Shown: piece after piece, positions 31,980 through 41,266 of the stretch
How the letters are laid out: each line of letters opens with the position of its first letter
Position numbering within the stretch: position 1 is the first letter of the stretch
Source: JBCAXA01 sp038534295
GTDB taxonomy: Bacteria; Pseudomonadota; Gammaproteobacteria; Steroidobacterales; Woeseiaceae
Assembly: GCA_038534295.1 (NCBI GenBank)
Contig: JBCAXA010000003.1
Coordinates: forward strand, 248,001 to 312,000
Direction: 5' to 3'
Length of the DNA: 64,000 nt
Made by a program: the position numbers and the translations under genes
Notes under the pieces: generated by a model
Databases searched by the model: none
The model's input: only the letters and a program-made list of their open reading frames with translations
Told to the model about the DNA's origin: nothing

Positions 31980-32606
31980 ATGAACGTGAAAACGTCAGCA
32001 CACTACCAGCGCGAGTACCGGCGCCGCCTGCGTGAGCAGGGCCTTGTAAAAAAGGAGATCTGGATCCGTCCGGAGAACGCCGACCGGGCCCGCGCGGTAG
32101 AAAAGGAGCTTCGTGACGAGAGTGCCAACGGCAATGCGTCCGGCGGTCGCGATTCACGCAGTCCCTGGCGTACCGGTGCGCTTTACGACGAGCTTGCAAA
32201 CGACCCGCTCGTCCGCGATGCGCACGCGAGCATCGAATTGATCGAAGGCGTCGATCCGACGCTGCATCTGATCATGCACGACTACGGTGATCTGCCGGTA
32301 TTCGTGTCTGTTGCTGGCGATCAAATCATTGCCGAATCGGTGCTATGGCCGGTATCGCTGGTACGCGATTCCATCGAGTTTAACGAGACCATTCTGCGGA
32401 CCCACAAGTACTTCCCGCTGTCGACGATTTGCCTCGGCCAGCGGATGGATCAGGACTACTACCTGATGTTTGGGTCGCTGAGTTCCGAATCGTCATTGGC
32501 GGACATCGTCCACGAGATCGAAGTTCTTGCCAGTAACGTTATCCACGCCACTGAGGCGTATGTCGATTTACTGCAATCAGATCACGTATCTGAAGGAGAG
32601 AAGTGA
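31980..32606 (+). CDS. yjfI: YjfI family protein (DUF2170)
   Basis: 208 residues from the ATG at 31980. The -10 box ends eight bases upstream, so the mRNA may be leaderless. The N-terminal basic segment (HYQREYRRRLREQGLVKKEIWIRPENA) is followed by the DUF2170 domain: PTLHLIMHDYGDLPVFVSVAGDQIIAESVLWP, then FNETILRTHKYFPLSTICL, then QDYYLMFGSLSSESSLADIVHEIEVLASN. In E. coli the homologue is encoded next to the PspA-like yjfJ. Its stop overlaps the pspA-like start. It is cytoplasmic, with no known activity; a role as partner or regulator of the PspA paralogue is inferred from context. Confidence 0.92.
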   Translation: MNVKTSAHYQREYRRRLREQGLVKKEIWIRPENADRARAVEKELRDESANGNASGGRDSRSPWRTGALYDELANDPLVRDAHASIELIEGVDPTLHLIMHDYGDLPVFVSVAGDQIIAESVLWPVSLVRDSIEFNETILRTHKYFPLSTICLGQRMDQDYYLMFGSLSSESSLADIVHEIEVLASNVIHATEAYVDLLQSDHVSEGEK

Positions 32607-33289
32607 TGAACGTCTGGTCGAAAATGATGACCGCGTTGCGCGGCGGTATTAACGAAGCCGGCGAGGTAATCGTCGACAGCCAGGCGCTGCGCATTCTGGA
32701 CCAGGAAGTCCGTGACGCTGCGGAGGAACTGAAACGTTCCAAAGACAGCTTGGCGGCAATCATTGCGCGGCAAAAGGTCTCCGAGGAGCGTTCGACGAAG
32801 ATCGCTGAGGAGATCGCCGAGCACGAAGGCTATGCGATGGCGGCGATCGAAAAGGACGACGAAACGCTCGCCCTTGAAGTTGCCGAGAAAATCTCTGCGC
32901 TCGAAGTGAAGTTCGAGACCGAGAAAGCAGCCGGCGCCGGTTATGAAGAAAGCGCCAATCAGCTGCGCGACGCGATCGCTGACGCCGAGCGCGACATTCA
33001 GCGCATGAAGCAGCAGATCGACACCGTCAAGGCCACGGACAGCGTCCAGAAAGCCCAGGCGGCTGTGTCCGAACGGCACAGTGGTTCGGATTCCAAGCTG
33101 CGTACGGCCATGGAGTCACTGGAGCGTATTAAAGAGCGCCAGGAACTTCGGTCTGCACAAATGAAGGCAGCGCGTGAGATTGCAACCGAGAGCGGAGATG
33201 CGTCCCTGTCAGACAAGCTCGAGGCGGCCGGTATCACGAAGCACAGCCGCAGCGCCAAGGAAATCCTGGAGCGGCTGAAAGCCAAGTAA
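32606..33289 (+). CDS. PspA/IM30 family protein (YjfJ-like)
   Basis: 227 residues. The ATG overlaps the yjfI stop (TGATG), with GGAGAG upstream. It is a long coiled coil of the PspA/Vipp1/ESCRT-III fold (ALRILDQEVRDAAEELKRSKDSLAAIIARQKV, EEIAEHEGYAMAAIEKDDETLALEVAEKISALEVKFE), with a helical tail near the end. The N-terminal amphipathic helix MNVWSKMMTALRGGINEAG is suited to membrane contact. Family members polymerise on stressed membranes and remodel them. It stands in an operon with YjfI, an OB-fold membrane protein and flotillin, a membrane-integrity module. Confidence 0.93.
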   Translation: MNVWSKMMTALRGGINEAGEVIVDSQALRILDQEVRDAAEELKRSKDSLAAIIARQKVSEERSTKIAEEIAEHEGYAMAAIEKDDETLALEVAEKISALEVKFETEKAAGAGYEESANQLRDAIADAERDIQRMKQQIDTVKATDSVQKAQAAVSERHSGSDSKLRTAMESLERIKERQELRSAQMKAAREIATESGDASLSDKLEAAGITKHSRSAKEILERLKAK

Positions 33290-33332
33290 AGCTGTCTTTT
33301 AACAACGCTACGCACGAGGGAGGTCACCGCGT

Positions 33333-34025
33333 ATGTTCGCCATACTGTTCAGCGACAAGATGGATCCGTTCTATCAGAACATCGCGTCGTTCCCAACGGC
33401 GGTCTTCACGGTCCTCCTCGTGCTCAGCGTGTTCTTCTGGGCCGGTGCGGTACTTGGTTTTATCGATCTCGACTTTCTCGATTTCGATACCGACGTCGAC
33501 CTTGACGTCGCCGACCTCAACGCCGATTCGCCGCATACCGGCCCCGATGTGCTCGCCGGCTTGCTGCTTAGGCTCGGTCTGACCGGGGTGCCGGTAACGG
33601 TGAGCTTGTCGATCCTCATTCTGATCGGCTGGTTCATCTGCTACTACGCCGTGTACTTGATCAATCCGATCGTGCCGGGGCGGTTTCTCGAGATCATCGT
33701 CGGTATTCCGATCCTCATCGGTTCGCTGTACCTCGCGGCGCTGATTACTGCGCAGCTCATCAAGCCGCTGCGGCCGTTGTTCGAGAAAGCGACCCAGGAG
33801 ACCCATAAACAACTGTTGGGTCAGACAGCCGTCGTGCGCACGTCGCGCGTCGACAAAGATTTTGGCGAAGCCACCGTCGATGACGGCGGCGCCGGCCTGA
33901 TCCTCAAGGTCCGCGCTACCGGCGACGACACGTTTCAGCGGGGCGATCGTGTCGTGCTCATCGAGCGCATCGACGAGGCCAGCACGTTCCGCGTGATTTC
34001 AGAAGACGAGTTCGTCGGTCAGTAG
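33333..34025 (+). CDS. yqiJ: YqiJ-like membrane protein with OB-fold (NfeD-like) domain
   Basis: 230 residues with a strong GGGAGGT site. There are three membrane spans (FPTAVFTVLLVLSVFFWAGAVLGFI; VTVSLSILILIGWFICYYAVYLI; FLEIIVGIPILIGSLYLAALIT), with an acidic stretch DLDFLDFDTDVDLDVADL after the first. The C-terminal about 80 residues form a small beta domain (LLGQTAVVRTSRVDKDFGEATVDDGGAGLILKVRA...RGDRVVLIERIDEAS), as in NfeD/YqiJ. It is the usual partner of flotillin, with which it is co-encoded 39 bases downstream. It sits in the inner membrane. Confidence 0.9.
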   Translation: MFAILFSDKMDPFYQNIASFPTAVFTVLLVLSVFFWAGAVLGFIDLDFLDFDTDVDLDVADLNADSPHTGPDVLAGLLLRLGLTGVPVTVSLSILILIGWFICYYAVYLINPIVPGRFLEIIVGIPILIGSLYLAALITAQLIKPLRPLFEKATQETHKQLLGQTAVVRTSRVDKDFGEATVDDGGAGLILKVRATGDDTFQRGDRVVLIERIDEASTFRVISEDEFVGQ

Positions 34026-34064
34026 GCCGACGAGCAACAGGAAACAACCTACTGGGAGTCAACT

Positions 34065-35924
34065 ATGGCGGATTTGTCCGTACTCATGCCCATCGTGGTC
34101 GGCGTCGGTGTAACGCTGCTGATCCTGCTGGGCCTCGCGGGGCTGTTCAAAGCGTTCTACGTGAAGGTCGAGCAAGGCACGGCGCTGATCGTCAATGACA
34201 TGAGCTCCAAGCCGAAGGTGCATTTCACCGGTGCCCTCGTCTATCCGATCATCTACAAAAAGGAGCTGATGCGCATCTCGCTGATCACGCTCGAAGTGGA
34301 TCGGCGCGGTAAAGACGGACTGATCTGTCGCGACAACATGCGCGCGGACATCACGGTCGCGTTCTACCTCCGGGTCAACGAAACGGCCGAAGACGTTCTA
34401 AAGGTCGCCAAATCCATTGGCGCGAACCGCGCGTCGGACAAGATTGCGGTCGATCAGTTGTTCTCCGCAAAATTTTCCGAAGCGCTGAAAACCGTCGGTA
34501 AGCAAATCGAGTTCGTGCAGCTGTTCGAGAATCGCCAAGAGTTTCGGGAGAAGATCATCGAGGTCATCGGCGACGACCTGAACGGTTATGTCCTCGAGGA
34601 CGTTGCTATCGATTACCTCGAGCAGACGCCGAAGGGAGCCTTGGATGCATCGAACATCCTCGACGCCGAAGGCATCAAGAAGATCACCGAGCTCACGGCG
34701 GCACAGAACGTTCGAACCAACGAACTCGAGCGCGACGAGCAGCTGGCGATCAAAAAGAAAGACGTAACTACCGTCGAGGCCATGCTGGAACTCGAACGCC
34801 AGCAGGCCGACGCCGAAGCGCGTCAGCAGCGCGAGATTCTGTCGATTCAGGCACGCGAGGAAGCAGAAACTCGCAAGGTGCAGGAAGAAGAGCGCCGCCG
34901 CGCCGAACAGACCCACATCCAGGTCGTTCAGGACCTGTCGGTGCAGACCGAGAATCAGAAGCGCGAGGTCGAAGTCGCTGAGCAAAATCGTCAGCGGGCG
35001 GTCGCCATCGAGCAGGAGAAAGTGGTTCGGGCGCGGGATCTCGAGGTCGTCGCTCGCGAGCGCGAAGTGGCGGTCGAAAGCGTTCTTGCCGAGAAAGCGG
35101 TCGAGGTCGAAAAGAAAGAAATCGCCAATGTCATTCGCGAACGCGTTGCGGTCGACAAGACCGTTGCGGTCGAAGAGGAACGCATCAAAGAGGTACGCGA
35201 AGTCTCCGAAGCAGACCGGCTGAAGCAAACAGCCGTTCTTGCGGCCGAAGCCACCGCCGAAGAAGAGCGCATCAAAGAAGTCGTCGCCGCAAAAGCGACG
35301 GAGACGGCGGCGAACCACAAAGCCAAGGAAATCACGACACTGGCCGAAGCGCGGCTTGCGGCGGCCGGCAAAGACTCAGAGGCGAAGAAAGTGCTTGCCG
35401 AAGGTGTGCAGGCCGAAGAGGCGGCCCCAGGGCTTGCCAAGGCAGATATCGTCCGTGCCACCGGTACGGCCGAAGCCGAAGTCATCAAAGAGACCGGTAC
35501 CGCCGAAGCTTCGGCTAAGACCGAAGTGGGCATGGCCAACGCCGCGATCACCAAGGCGCAGTTCCAGGCCGAAGCCGATGGTCTTACCGACAAGTTTGCA
35601 GCCATGGCCGGCATGAGTGGCGAGACTCGCGAGCACGAGGAATTTCGCATGGCGCTCGAAACCGCCTTCAAGGAAGCCCTGGCATCGATTGAGGCCGGTA
35701 AGGAAATTGCCAAGGAGAACGCCGAGATCCTGTCCATTGCGCTCGAGAAAGCGCACATCGACATCGTCGGCGGTGAGGAGCACTTCTTCGACAACTTCGC
35801 CAAGTCGCTGTCGATCGGCAAAGCGGTCGACGGTCTCGCCGACAAATCCAGCGTGGTCAAAGCCTTGCTCGCCAAGGTGGCCACGTCCGGTGACAACGGC
35901 GCCGGTACAACGTCCAAATCGTAA
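34065..35924 (+). CDS. yqiK: Flotillin (YqiK family)
   Basis: 619 residues with a GGGAG site. The N-terminal membrane hairpin (MPIVVGVGVTLLILLGLAGLF) is followed by the SPFH domain (FYVKVEQGTALIVNDMSSKPKVHFTGALVYPIIYKKELMRI... to about residue 200). A very long Glu/Ala/Lys-rich coiled coil follows, with the flotillin signature (QQADAEARQQREILSIQAREEAETRKVQEEERRRAEQ). The tail LALEKAHIDIVGGEEHFFDNFAKSLSIGKAVDGL is typical of YqiK. It forms large oligomers at membrane microdomains. It is the fourth gene of the yjfI-pspA-yqiJ-yqiK series. A GC hairpin separates it from the giant ATPase. Confidence 0.95.
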   Translation: MADLSVLMPIVVGVGVTLLILLGLAGLFKAFYVKVEQGTALIVNDMSSKPKVHFTGALVYPIIYKKELMRISLITLEVDRRGKDGLICRDNMRADITVAFYLRVNETAEDVLKVAKSIGANRASDKIAVDQLFSAKFSEALKTVGKQIEFVQLFENRQEFREKIIEVIGDDLNGYVLEDVAIDYLEQTPKGALDASNILDAEGIKKITELTAAQNVRTNELERDEQLAIKKKDVTTVEAMLELERQQADAEARQQREILSIQAREEAETRKVQEEERRRAEQTHIQVVQDLSVQTENQKREVEVAEQNRQRAVAIEQEKVVRARDLEVVAREREVAVESVLAEKAVEVEKKEIANVIRERVAVDKTVAVEEERIKEVREVSEADRLKQTAVLAAEATAEEERIKEVVAAKATETAANHKAKEITTLAEARLAAAGKDSEAKKVLAEGVQAEEAAPGLAKADIVRATGTAEAEVIKETGTAEASAKTEVGMANAAITKAQFQAEADGLTDKFAAMAGMSGETREHEEFRMALETAFKEALASIEAGKEIAKENAEILSIALEKAHIDIVGGEEHFFDNFAKSLSIGKAVDGLADKSSVVKALLAKVATSGDNGAGTTSKS

Positions 35925-35933
35925 GACCTGTCC

Positions 35934-35960
35934 GGCCGCCCGTCGGGGCGGCCGTCCTTT
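35934..35960 (+). terminator. Hairpin between flotillin and the giant ATPase
   Basis: Stem GGCCGCCC / GGGCGGCC with loop GTCG, then GTCCTTTC. The T run is poor, so partial read-through into the ATPase gene is likely. Confidence 0.6.
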
Positions 35961-35983
35961 CACCGCAACGGGAGCGATGACGC

Positions 35984-38900
35984 GTGGAAAAAGGCGCCAA
36001 ACCGACCAATCTCGTCGAACAAGCCGTCGCCGAAGGCGGTGCGTACGAGGTCATTCAGCAGCGACTGGTAACGCAGGGCGGCGAGCTCGATGCACTGGCG
36101 CAGCGTCTGAACGAAGGTCGGGCCAACGAGTTCGGTTCGACCGAAATGGCGCTGGCCGCACGCTCGCGCGTGCGTACCGAAAACAACTGCGTCGGCCGGG
36201 ACATCGTTCAAGTCGGCGAGCTTTTGGTCTTCGGCTACAACGTCTTCATTGGCCTCAAGACCACGACGAGCATCGAAGATGTCTTCGCGCTTTATCGACT
36301 GCAGCGCGAAGACGACAGCTACTCGATGTCGCCGGTACCGCTGGAAGGCTCGTTCCTTACCGATGCCCGCTTTCGGCACGACTTCGACGAGCTGTATCGA
36401 TACTACAAAGAAACACGGTTGATACAGCTGGTCCACAAAGGCGGCAAACTGCTTGCGAGTTTTCAGATCGGCGAGCGGCTCGAGGACACCCGCGTATTTC
36501 GCTGGGAAGTGTCGCCGGACGGCAAGCAGCTGACATACATCGACAACCGCGGTGAGCGCGACATCGAACTGCCGCACCCTTACGACTTCGAGTGGCAGCC
36601 AACGACCCGCGACGACATCGTGCACGGTCGTTTCCCACACATCAACGTTCGCAATCGCGTCTTCATCGAGATTGCCGAAGGCGAGCTGGCGATCAAGCTC
36701 GAAGACAACACCGAGGGCGGTCAGGGCGTACACAGCGAAGCTGTCGATGAGCCGCATCAATCCCTGGATGACTGCGAGGTCGACTACGCCGAGGTTGGCG
36801 AGCTGCTGTTGTTTCGCGTGCTGCCCTACAAAGAAGAAGACCGGCGCTATTACGTCTTCAACGCGTTTACGTCGTCGGTGACGCGCATCGACGCCATTGG
36901 CGATTCGTGCATCCAATTGCCAGAAGACCATGGTTTGATCTTCCCCGGCGGCTACTACCTCGCAACCGGTGAAACGCGCTCATTTAACGATCAAGAGTCC
37001 GACGGTTTGAAGTTCAAGCGAAGCTTTCGCTCGCCGAACGGCGAAGACGTGCTGTACGTCTTCTATGAGCCCAGCGAAGGCATTGTCGCGCTGCTGTCGT
37101 ACAACTTGATTTCCAAGTCGCTGCAGAACCCCATCTTCGGCCACGGCTATGCGCTGGCCCAGGACGGCACGATCATTGTCTTTAACGCCGATCACGAGGC
37201 GACCCGGATCCACCCGATGCAGATCTGGATAACGCCATTCGTATCGGATGAGTTCGCGAGCAAGCAGCCGGTCGGAGAGTCGTTTTTCTCCCGCATCGGT
37301 AACGCCGAGTTGGTGCGGGGCGTCTCCGACGTCTTTAGCATTACCCAGCTCATTCGCGAGTCTGAAGCCAGCGTCGCGCATTACGAAGCGCTGCGTCGAT
37401 CGGCGACGAGGCTGTTCGACAGTCATTTCTGGATCGATGATCCGGACGCCTTCGGGATCGGCACGGCTGTGCGCGAGATTACCGCTACCGTTGAGCTCGT
37501 CATCGACGAGTTCGAGAAAGTCGAGGCCATCAAGCGCCAGTCCGACGCTGCTTTGCGCGAGGCTGAGGACACGCAGCAGAACATCGAAGCCACGACGCAG
37601 TCCGGCGCTTGGAACAGTGTCGACGAGTTTGTCGATGCGCTCGATCGGATCCGGCGCCAGCGCGGTCATCTGCAAACGATTCGCGAGTATCGATACATCG
37701 ATGTCGATCGGATAGACGCGATGGACGAAGCGCTCATCGAGCGTAGTGAAGAACTCGCCGGCAAGACGGCCGAGTTTCTTGCCGAAGAAGACGCCTTACA
37801 GCCGTATCGCGACCAAATCGTCACGGTTGCCGACGGCCTCGAAGCGCTCGAAACCGTGGCCGCCATCGAGCCACAGCTCGAAGCGCTCGATAAGGTGGCG
37901 GCCGGTCTCGACCTGTTGTCCGAGCTGATCGCGAGCTTGAAAATCGCCGATGCGAGCGTGCAAACGGCGATCGTCGACTCGATCTCGCAGGTCTACGGCA
38001 GCCTCAATCAGACGCGAGCCCGCGTTCGCCAGCGACGCGAGACCCTTGGTGCGAGCGAGTCCGTGGCGCAGTTCGGCGCACAGTTCAAACTGTTCGGGCA
38101 AAGCGTCGTCAACGCACTCAGCCTCGCCACCTCGCCGGAGCGTTGCGAAGATCAGCTGTCGCGATTGCTCGTGCAGCTCGAAGAATTGGAAAGCCAGTTC
38201 AGCGACTCCGAAGCGTTCCTCGCCGACATCATGCAAAAGCGCGAGGAGGTCTACGAGACGTTCGAGGCGCACAAGCAACGCTTGCTCGACCAGCGCCAGG
38301 CGCGCGCACAGACCATGGCCGATGCGGTCTCGCGCATGTTGGCTAATGTTGAACGGCGCACCAAGCGCTTCCAGTCCCAGGACGAGCTCAACACGTACCT
38401 AGCGTCCGATCCGCTGGTCGTCAAAATTCGCGACCTAATTGCCGATCTGCGGGAACTCGATAGTGCCGTCAAAGCCGACGACGCCGAAGCACGCTTGACA
38501 ATGTTGCGCGATCAGGCGGTTCGGTCCCTGCGCGACAAGACCGAGCTGTACGCCGACGACGGTCGGGTTATCCGACTCGGGTCACGACACCGCTTTTCCG
38601 TCAATCGCGAAGACCTCGATCTCACGATCATCCCGCGCGATGACGAGCTGTATCTGCATCTGATCGGTACGCAATTTTTCGAGCGTATCGACGACGCCGA
38701 ACTCAATGCGCTCAAGCCCTATTGGGTGTTGAGCGGCGAGTCTGAGTCGGCTGACGTCTATCGCTCGGAGTATCTGGCGTTTCGGGTCATCGAAGCGGCC
38801 CGCAACGGCGACGACGGTCTCAGCTGGCCTGATCTCGTCGCCGCGTCGACGGACGAGGATGCGCTGCAAACGCTCTGCCGCAACGTCGCTACGCAACGTT

Positions 38901-41230
38901 ACAAAGATGGCTACGAGAAAGGCGTTCACGACGCTGACGCCGCGCAGATGCTGCGTGTGCTCGTGCCCATGCTTGAAAAGGGCGATCTGCTGCGTTTCGG
39001 TCCTGAGTCTCGGGCACTCGCCCAGTTGTTCTGGGCCGCACGCGAAGACGGTGCCGAGGAGGCAGTAGCCCGACTGGCCGTGCTGCCGGCCGAAGCCAAA
39101 GCGGCGGCTGCCATGCAGGCCACGTTCGACGATCCGCGCGCGGCGACCCTAATTGAAGAAGAGCTCACCGAGCATCTGCGCGCGTTCGCTGCGACGAACG
39201 ATGTCGACAGCGATGCGCTGACGATCACCGATGCCGCGCGTTACCTCACCGCAGAGATTGCACGCGATGACATCAAGTTCGTTACCTCTGGACAGTCGCG
39301 GCAGTTGCTTCGCGATTTTCGTGCCGCCGTCACCGGCACAGCCGGCAAGCAGTTCAAGGCCGCGCTCGATAACTTGCAGGGTAATCCTGGCCGGCAGTAT
39401 TCGCTCGCCTGCGCCGGGTTCTACGCCATGGTTGATACGAGCGAGGACCGGTCAATCCGGCACTATGTCCCGGAAGCCGCCGTCGAACTCGTCGTCGGTC
39501 GCGGGCTGGCCCGCCGCACGCTCAAAGTCGAGCCGCAGGCCACGGTCGATGGCCTGTTTGGTGAGCACGCACGCGTCGAAAACGGCACGCTGCAGATTCA
39601 GCTCGATGAGTTTCTGGGTCGCCTCGGGCACCACACCACGCAGGTCGTACCGGCCTACCAATCGTACCTGGCCGTACGCCAAGGCGTACTGGACGGCGCG
39701 CGCGATGAACTTCGCCTCGACGAGTTCAAACCGCGACCGCTGAGCTCTTTTGTGCGCAACAAGCTGATCAACGAAGCCTATCTGCCGTTGATTGGTGACA
39801 ACCTCGCCAAGCAAATCGGCACGGCCGGCGATTCGAAGCGCTCTGATCTCAGCGGTCTGTTGATGATGATCTCGCCGCCGGGTTACGGCAAAACCACGTT
39901 GATGGAGTACGTCGCAAGCCGACTCGGCCTGACCTTCGTGAAAATCAACGGGCCGGCGCTTGGCCACCGCGTTGAGTCACTCGATCCGGAAACGGCGCCC
40001 GACTCGGCGGCAGCCAATGAGCTGAACAAACTGAACCTTGCGCTCGAGATGGGCGACAACGTCATGCTGTACGTCGACGACATTCAGCACACCAACCCGG
40101 CTTTCCTGCAGAAGTTCATCTCGCTCTGTGATTCGACCCGGCGCATCGAGGGCGTTTGGAAAGGACGTACGCGAACGTACGATCTGCGTGGTCGCAAGTT
40201 TTGCGTCGTGATGGCCGGTAACCCATACACCGAGTCGGGCGAGACTTTCCGCGTGCCCGACATGCTCGCCAACCGTGCCGATATCTACAATTTAGGCGAC
40301 ATCCTCAGTGGCAAGGAGGCGCAGTTCGAGCTGAGCTACATCGAGAACTCGTTGACCGCGAACCCCGTACTGGCGCCGTTGGCGACCCGTGATATCGCCG
40401 ATGTCTACAAATTCATCGACATGGCCCGCGGGCGCACGGTGGCGACCACCGAGCTCAGCCACGCTTACAGCGCTGCCGAGGTCACCGAGATCACGCGGGT
40501 TCTCGAGCGCATGTTCCAGATTCAGGAAGTCATCCTGCTGGTCAACCGCCAGTACATCGCGTCCGCCGCGCAGGAAGACAAGTATCGTGTCGAGCCGCGC
40601 TTTCTGCTGCAGGGTAGCTATCGCAACATGAACAAGCTGGCCGAGAAGATTTCGGCCGTCATGAACGATGCGGAGCTCAACGATCTCATCGACGATCACT
40701 ACCGCGGTGAAGCGCAGCTGCTGACGCAGGGCACCGAGGCCAACGTGCTGAAGCTCGCCGAGCTTCGCGGTGTTCTAACGGACGAGCAGCAAGTCCGCTG
40801 GGAGCAAATCAAGCAGGACTTCCTGCGTAACAAGTCGCTCGGTGGCGATAAGTCTGACGTCGGCACACGGATTTCGGCCCAGCTTGCCGATCTGGTCGAC
40901 AACGTCGGCAGCCTCGGCGAGCAGCTGCAACCCAATGGCGTGCTCACCGAGCTGCGGGCGCAAAGCGCCAAGTCATCGGAAACGCTGGGCGCCGCACTCG
41001 ACGCGCTGCGTGAGTCCATTGCCGAGCAGAAGACCACCGTCAACGTCACAAGCAAGCCATCGAAGGAATTCGGTGCCGTGCTGGAGACGTTAAACGAAAC
41101 GATCCAGCACACGCTCTTTCCGCTAGTGCGCAGCATGGACAAGCGCATCGCGCAGGACCTCGAGGCGCACGAGAAGCTGGAGCAGTTGGCGAACGATGTT
41201 GCATCACTGAAGAATAGAATCAGCGGGTGA
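35984..41230 (+). CDS. Giant AAA+ protein (annotated in databases as DNA repair ATPase)
   Basis: 1748 residues starting at GTG 35984 after GGGAG. The first about 500 residues are beta-rich repeats with a propeller-like look (LLVFGYNVFIGLKTTTSIEDVFALYRL, FRWEVSPDGKQLTYIDNRGERDIELP, IFGHGYALAQDGTIIVFNADHEATR). A long helical coiled-coil section follows (about 500-900), then a helical linker. The C-terminal AAA+ domain has Walker A SPPGYGKTTLMEYVAS (Lys near residue 1303), Walker B NVMLYVDDIQHTN, sensor region CVVMAGNPYTESG, and Arg residues in FRVPDMLANRADIYNLGD. The tail is coiled coil. It is cytoplasmic. It regularly occurs next to YjfI/PspA/flotillin genes, so membrane-stress remodelling is more credible than DNA repair (inference). 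Confidence 0.9.
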   Translation: MEKGAKPTNLVEQAVAEGGAYEVIQQRLVTQGGELDALAQRLNEGRANEFGSTEMALAARSRVRTENNCVGRDIVQVGELLVFGYNVFIGLKTTTSIEDVFALYRLQREDDSYSMSPVPLEGSFLTDARFRHDFDELYRYYKETRLIQLVHKGGKLLASFQIGERLEDTRVFRWEVSPDGKQLTYIDNRGERDIELPHPYDFEWQPTTRDDIVHGRFPHINVRNRVFIEIAEGELAIKLEDNTEGGQGVHSEAVDEPHQSLDDCEVDYAEVGELLLFRVLPYKEEDRRYYVFNAFTSSVTRIDAIGDSCIQLPEDHGLIFPGGYYLATGETRSFNDQESDGLKFKRSFRSPNGEDVLYVFYEPSEGIVALLSYNLISKSLQNPIFGHGYALAQDGTIIVFNADHEATRIHPMQIWITPFVSDEFASKQPVGESFFSRIGNAELVRGVSDVFSITQLIRESEASVAHYEALRRSATRLFDSHFWIDDPDAFGIGTAVREITATVELVIDEFEKVEAIKRQSDAALREAEDTQQNIEATTQSGAWNSVDEFVDALDRIRRQRGHLQTIREYRYIDVDRIDAMDEALIERSEELAGKTAEFLAEEDALQPYRDQIVTVADGLEALETVAAIEPQLEALDKVAAGLDLLSELIASLKIADASVQTAIVDSISQVYGSLNQTRARVRQRRETLGASESVAQFGAQFKLFGQSVVNALSLATSPERCEDQLSRLLVQLEELESQFSDSEAFLADIMQKREEVYETFEAHKQRLLDQRQARAQTMADAVSRMLANVERRTKRFQSQDELNTYLASDPLVVKIRDLIADLRELDSAVKADDAEARLTMLRDQAVRSLRDKTELYADDGRVIRLGSRHRFSVNREDLDLTIIPRDDELYLHLIGTQFFERIDDAELNALKPYWVLSGESESADVYRSEYLAFRVIEAARNGDDGLSWPDLVAASTDEDALQTLCRNVATQRYKDGYEKGVHDADAAQMLRVLVPMLEKGDLLRFGPESRALAQLFWAAREDGAEEAVARLAVLPAEAKAAAAMQATFDDPRAATLIEEELTEHLRAFAATNDVDSDALTITDAARYLTAEIARDDIKFVTSGQSRQLLRDFRAAVTGTAGKQFKAALDNLQGNPGRQYSLACAGFYAMVDTSEDRSIRHYVPEAAVELVVGRGLARRTLKVEPQATVDGLFGEHARVENGTLQIQLDEFLGRLGHHTTQVVPAYQSYLAVRQGVLDGARDELRLDEFKPRPLSSFVRNKLINEAYLPLIGDNLAKQIGTAGDSKRSDLSGLLMMISPPGYGKTTLMEYVASRLGLTFVKINGPALGHRVESLDPETAPDSAAANELNKLNLALEMGDNVMLYVDDIQHTNPAFLQKFISLCDSTRRIEGVWKGRTRTYDLRGRKFCVVMAGNPYTESGETFRVPDMLANRADIYNLGDILSGKEAQFELSYIENSLTANPVLAPLATRDIADVYKFIDMARGRTVATTELSHAYSAAEVTEITRVLERMFQIQEVILLVNRQYIASAAQEDKYRVEPRFLLQGSYRNMNKLAEKISAVMNDAELNDLIDDHYRGEAQLLTQGTEANVLKLAELRGVLTDEQQVRWEQIKQDFLRNKSLGGDKSDVGTRISAQLADLVDNVGSLGEQLQPNGVLTELRAQSAKSSETLGAALDALRESIAEQKTTVNVTSKPSKEFGAVLETLNETIQHTLFPLVRSMDKRIAQDLEAHEKLEQLANDVASLKNRISG

Positions 41231-41266
41231 CTTTTGTCTCATCGAACATGACAAAGATTCGGTGAT

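Noticed and set aside
34398..35917. Two long leftward frames opposite flotillin
   Set aside because: They are products of the Glu/Ala/Lys-rich coiled-coil codons read backwards; flotillin is unmistakable.
35617..36555. 312-codon rightward frame across the flotillin/ATPase junction
   Set aside because: Arg/Ser/Pro-rich shadow that overlaps two clear genes and a hairpin.
35984..41230. DNA repair role of the giant ATPase as its database name suggests
   Set aside because: No nuclease, helicase or SMC-type motif is visible and the neighbours are membrane-stress genes; the name is probably historical.
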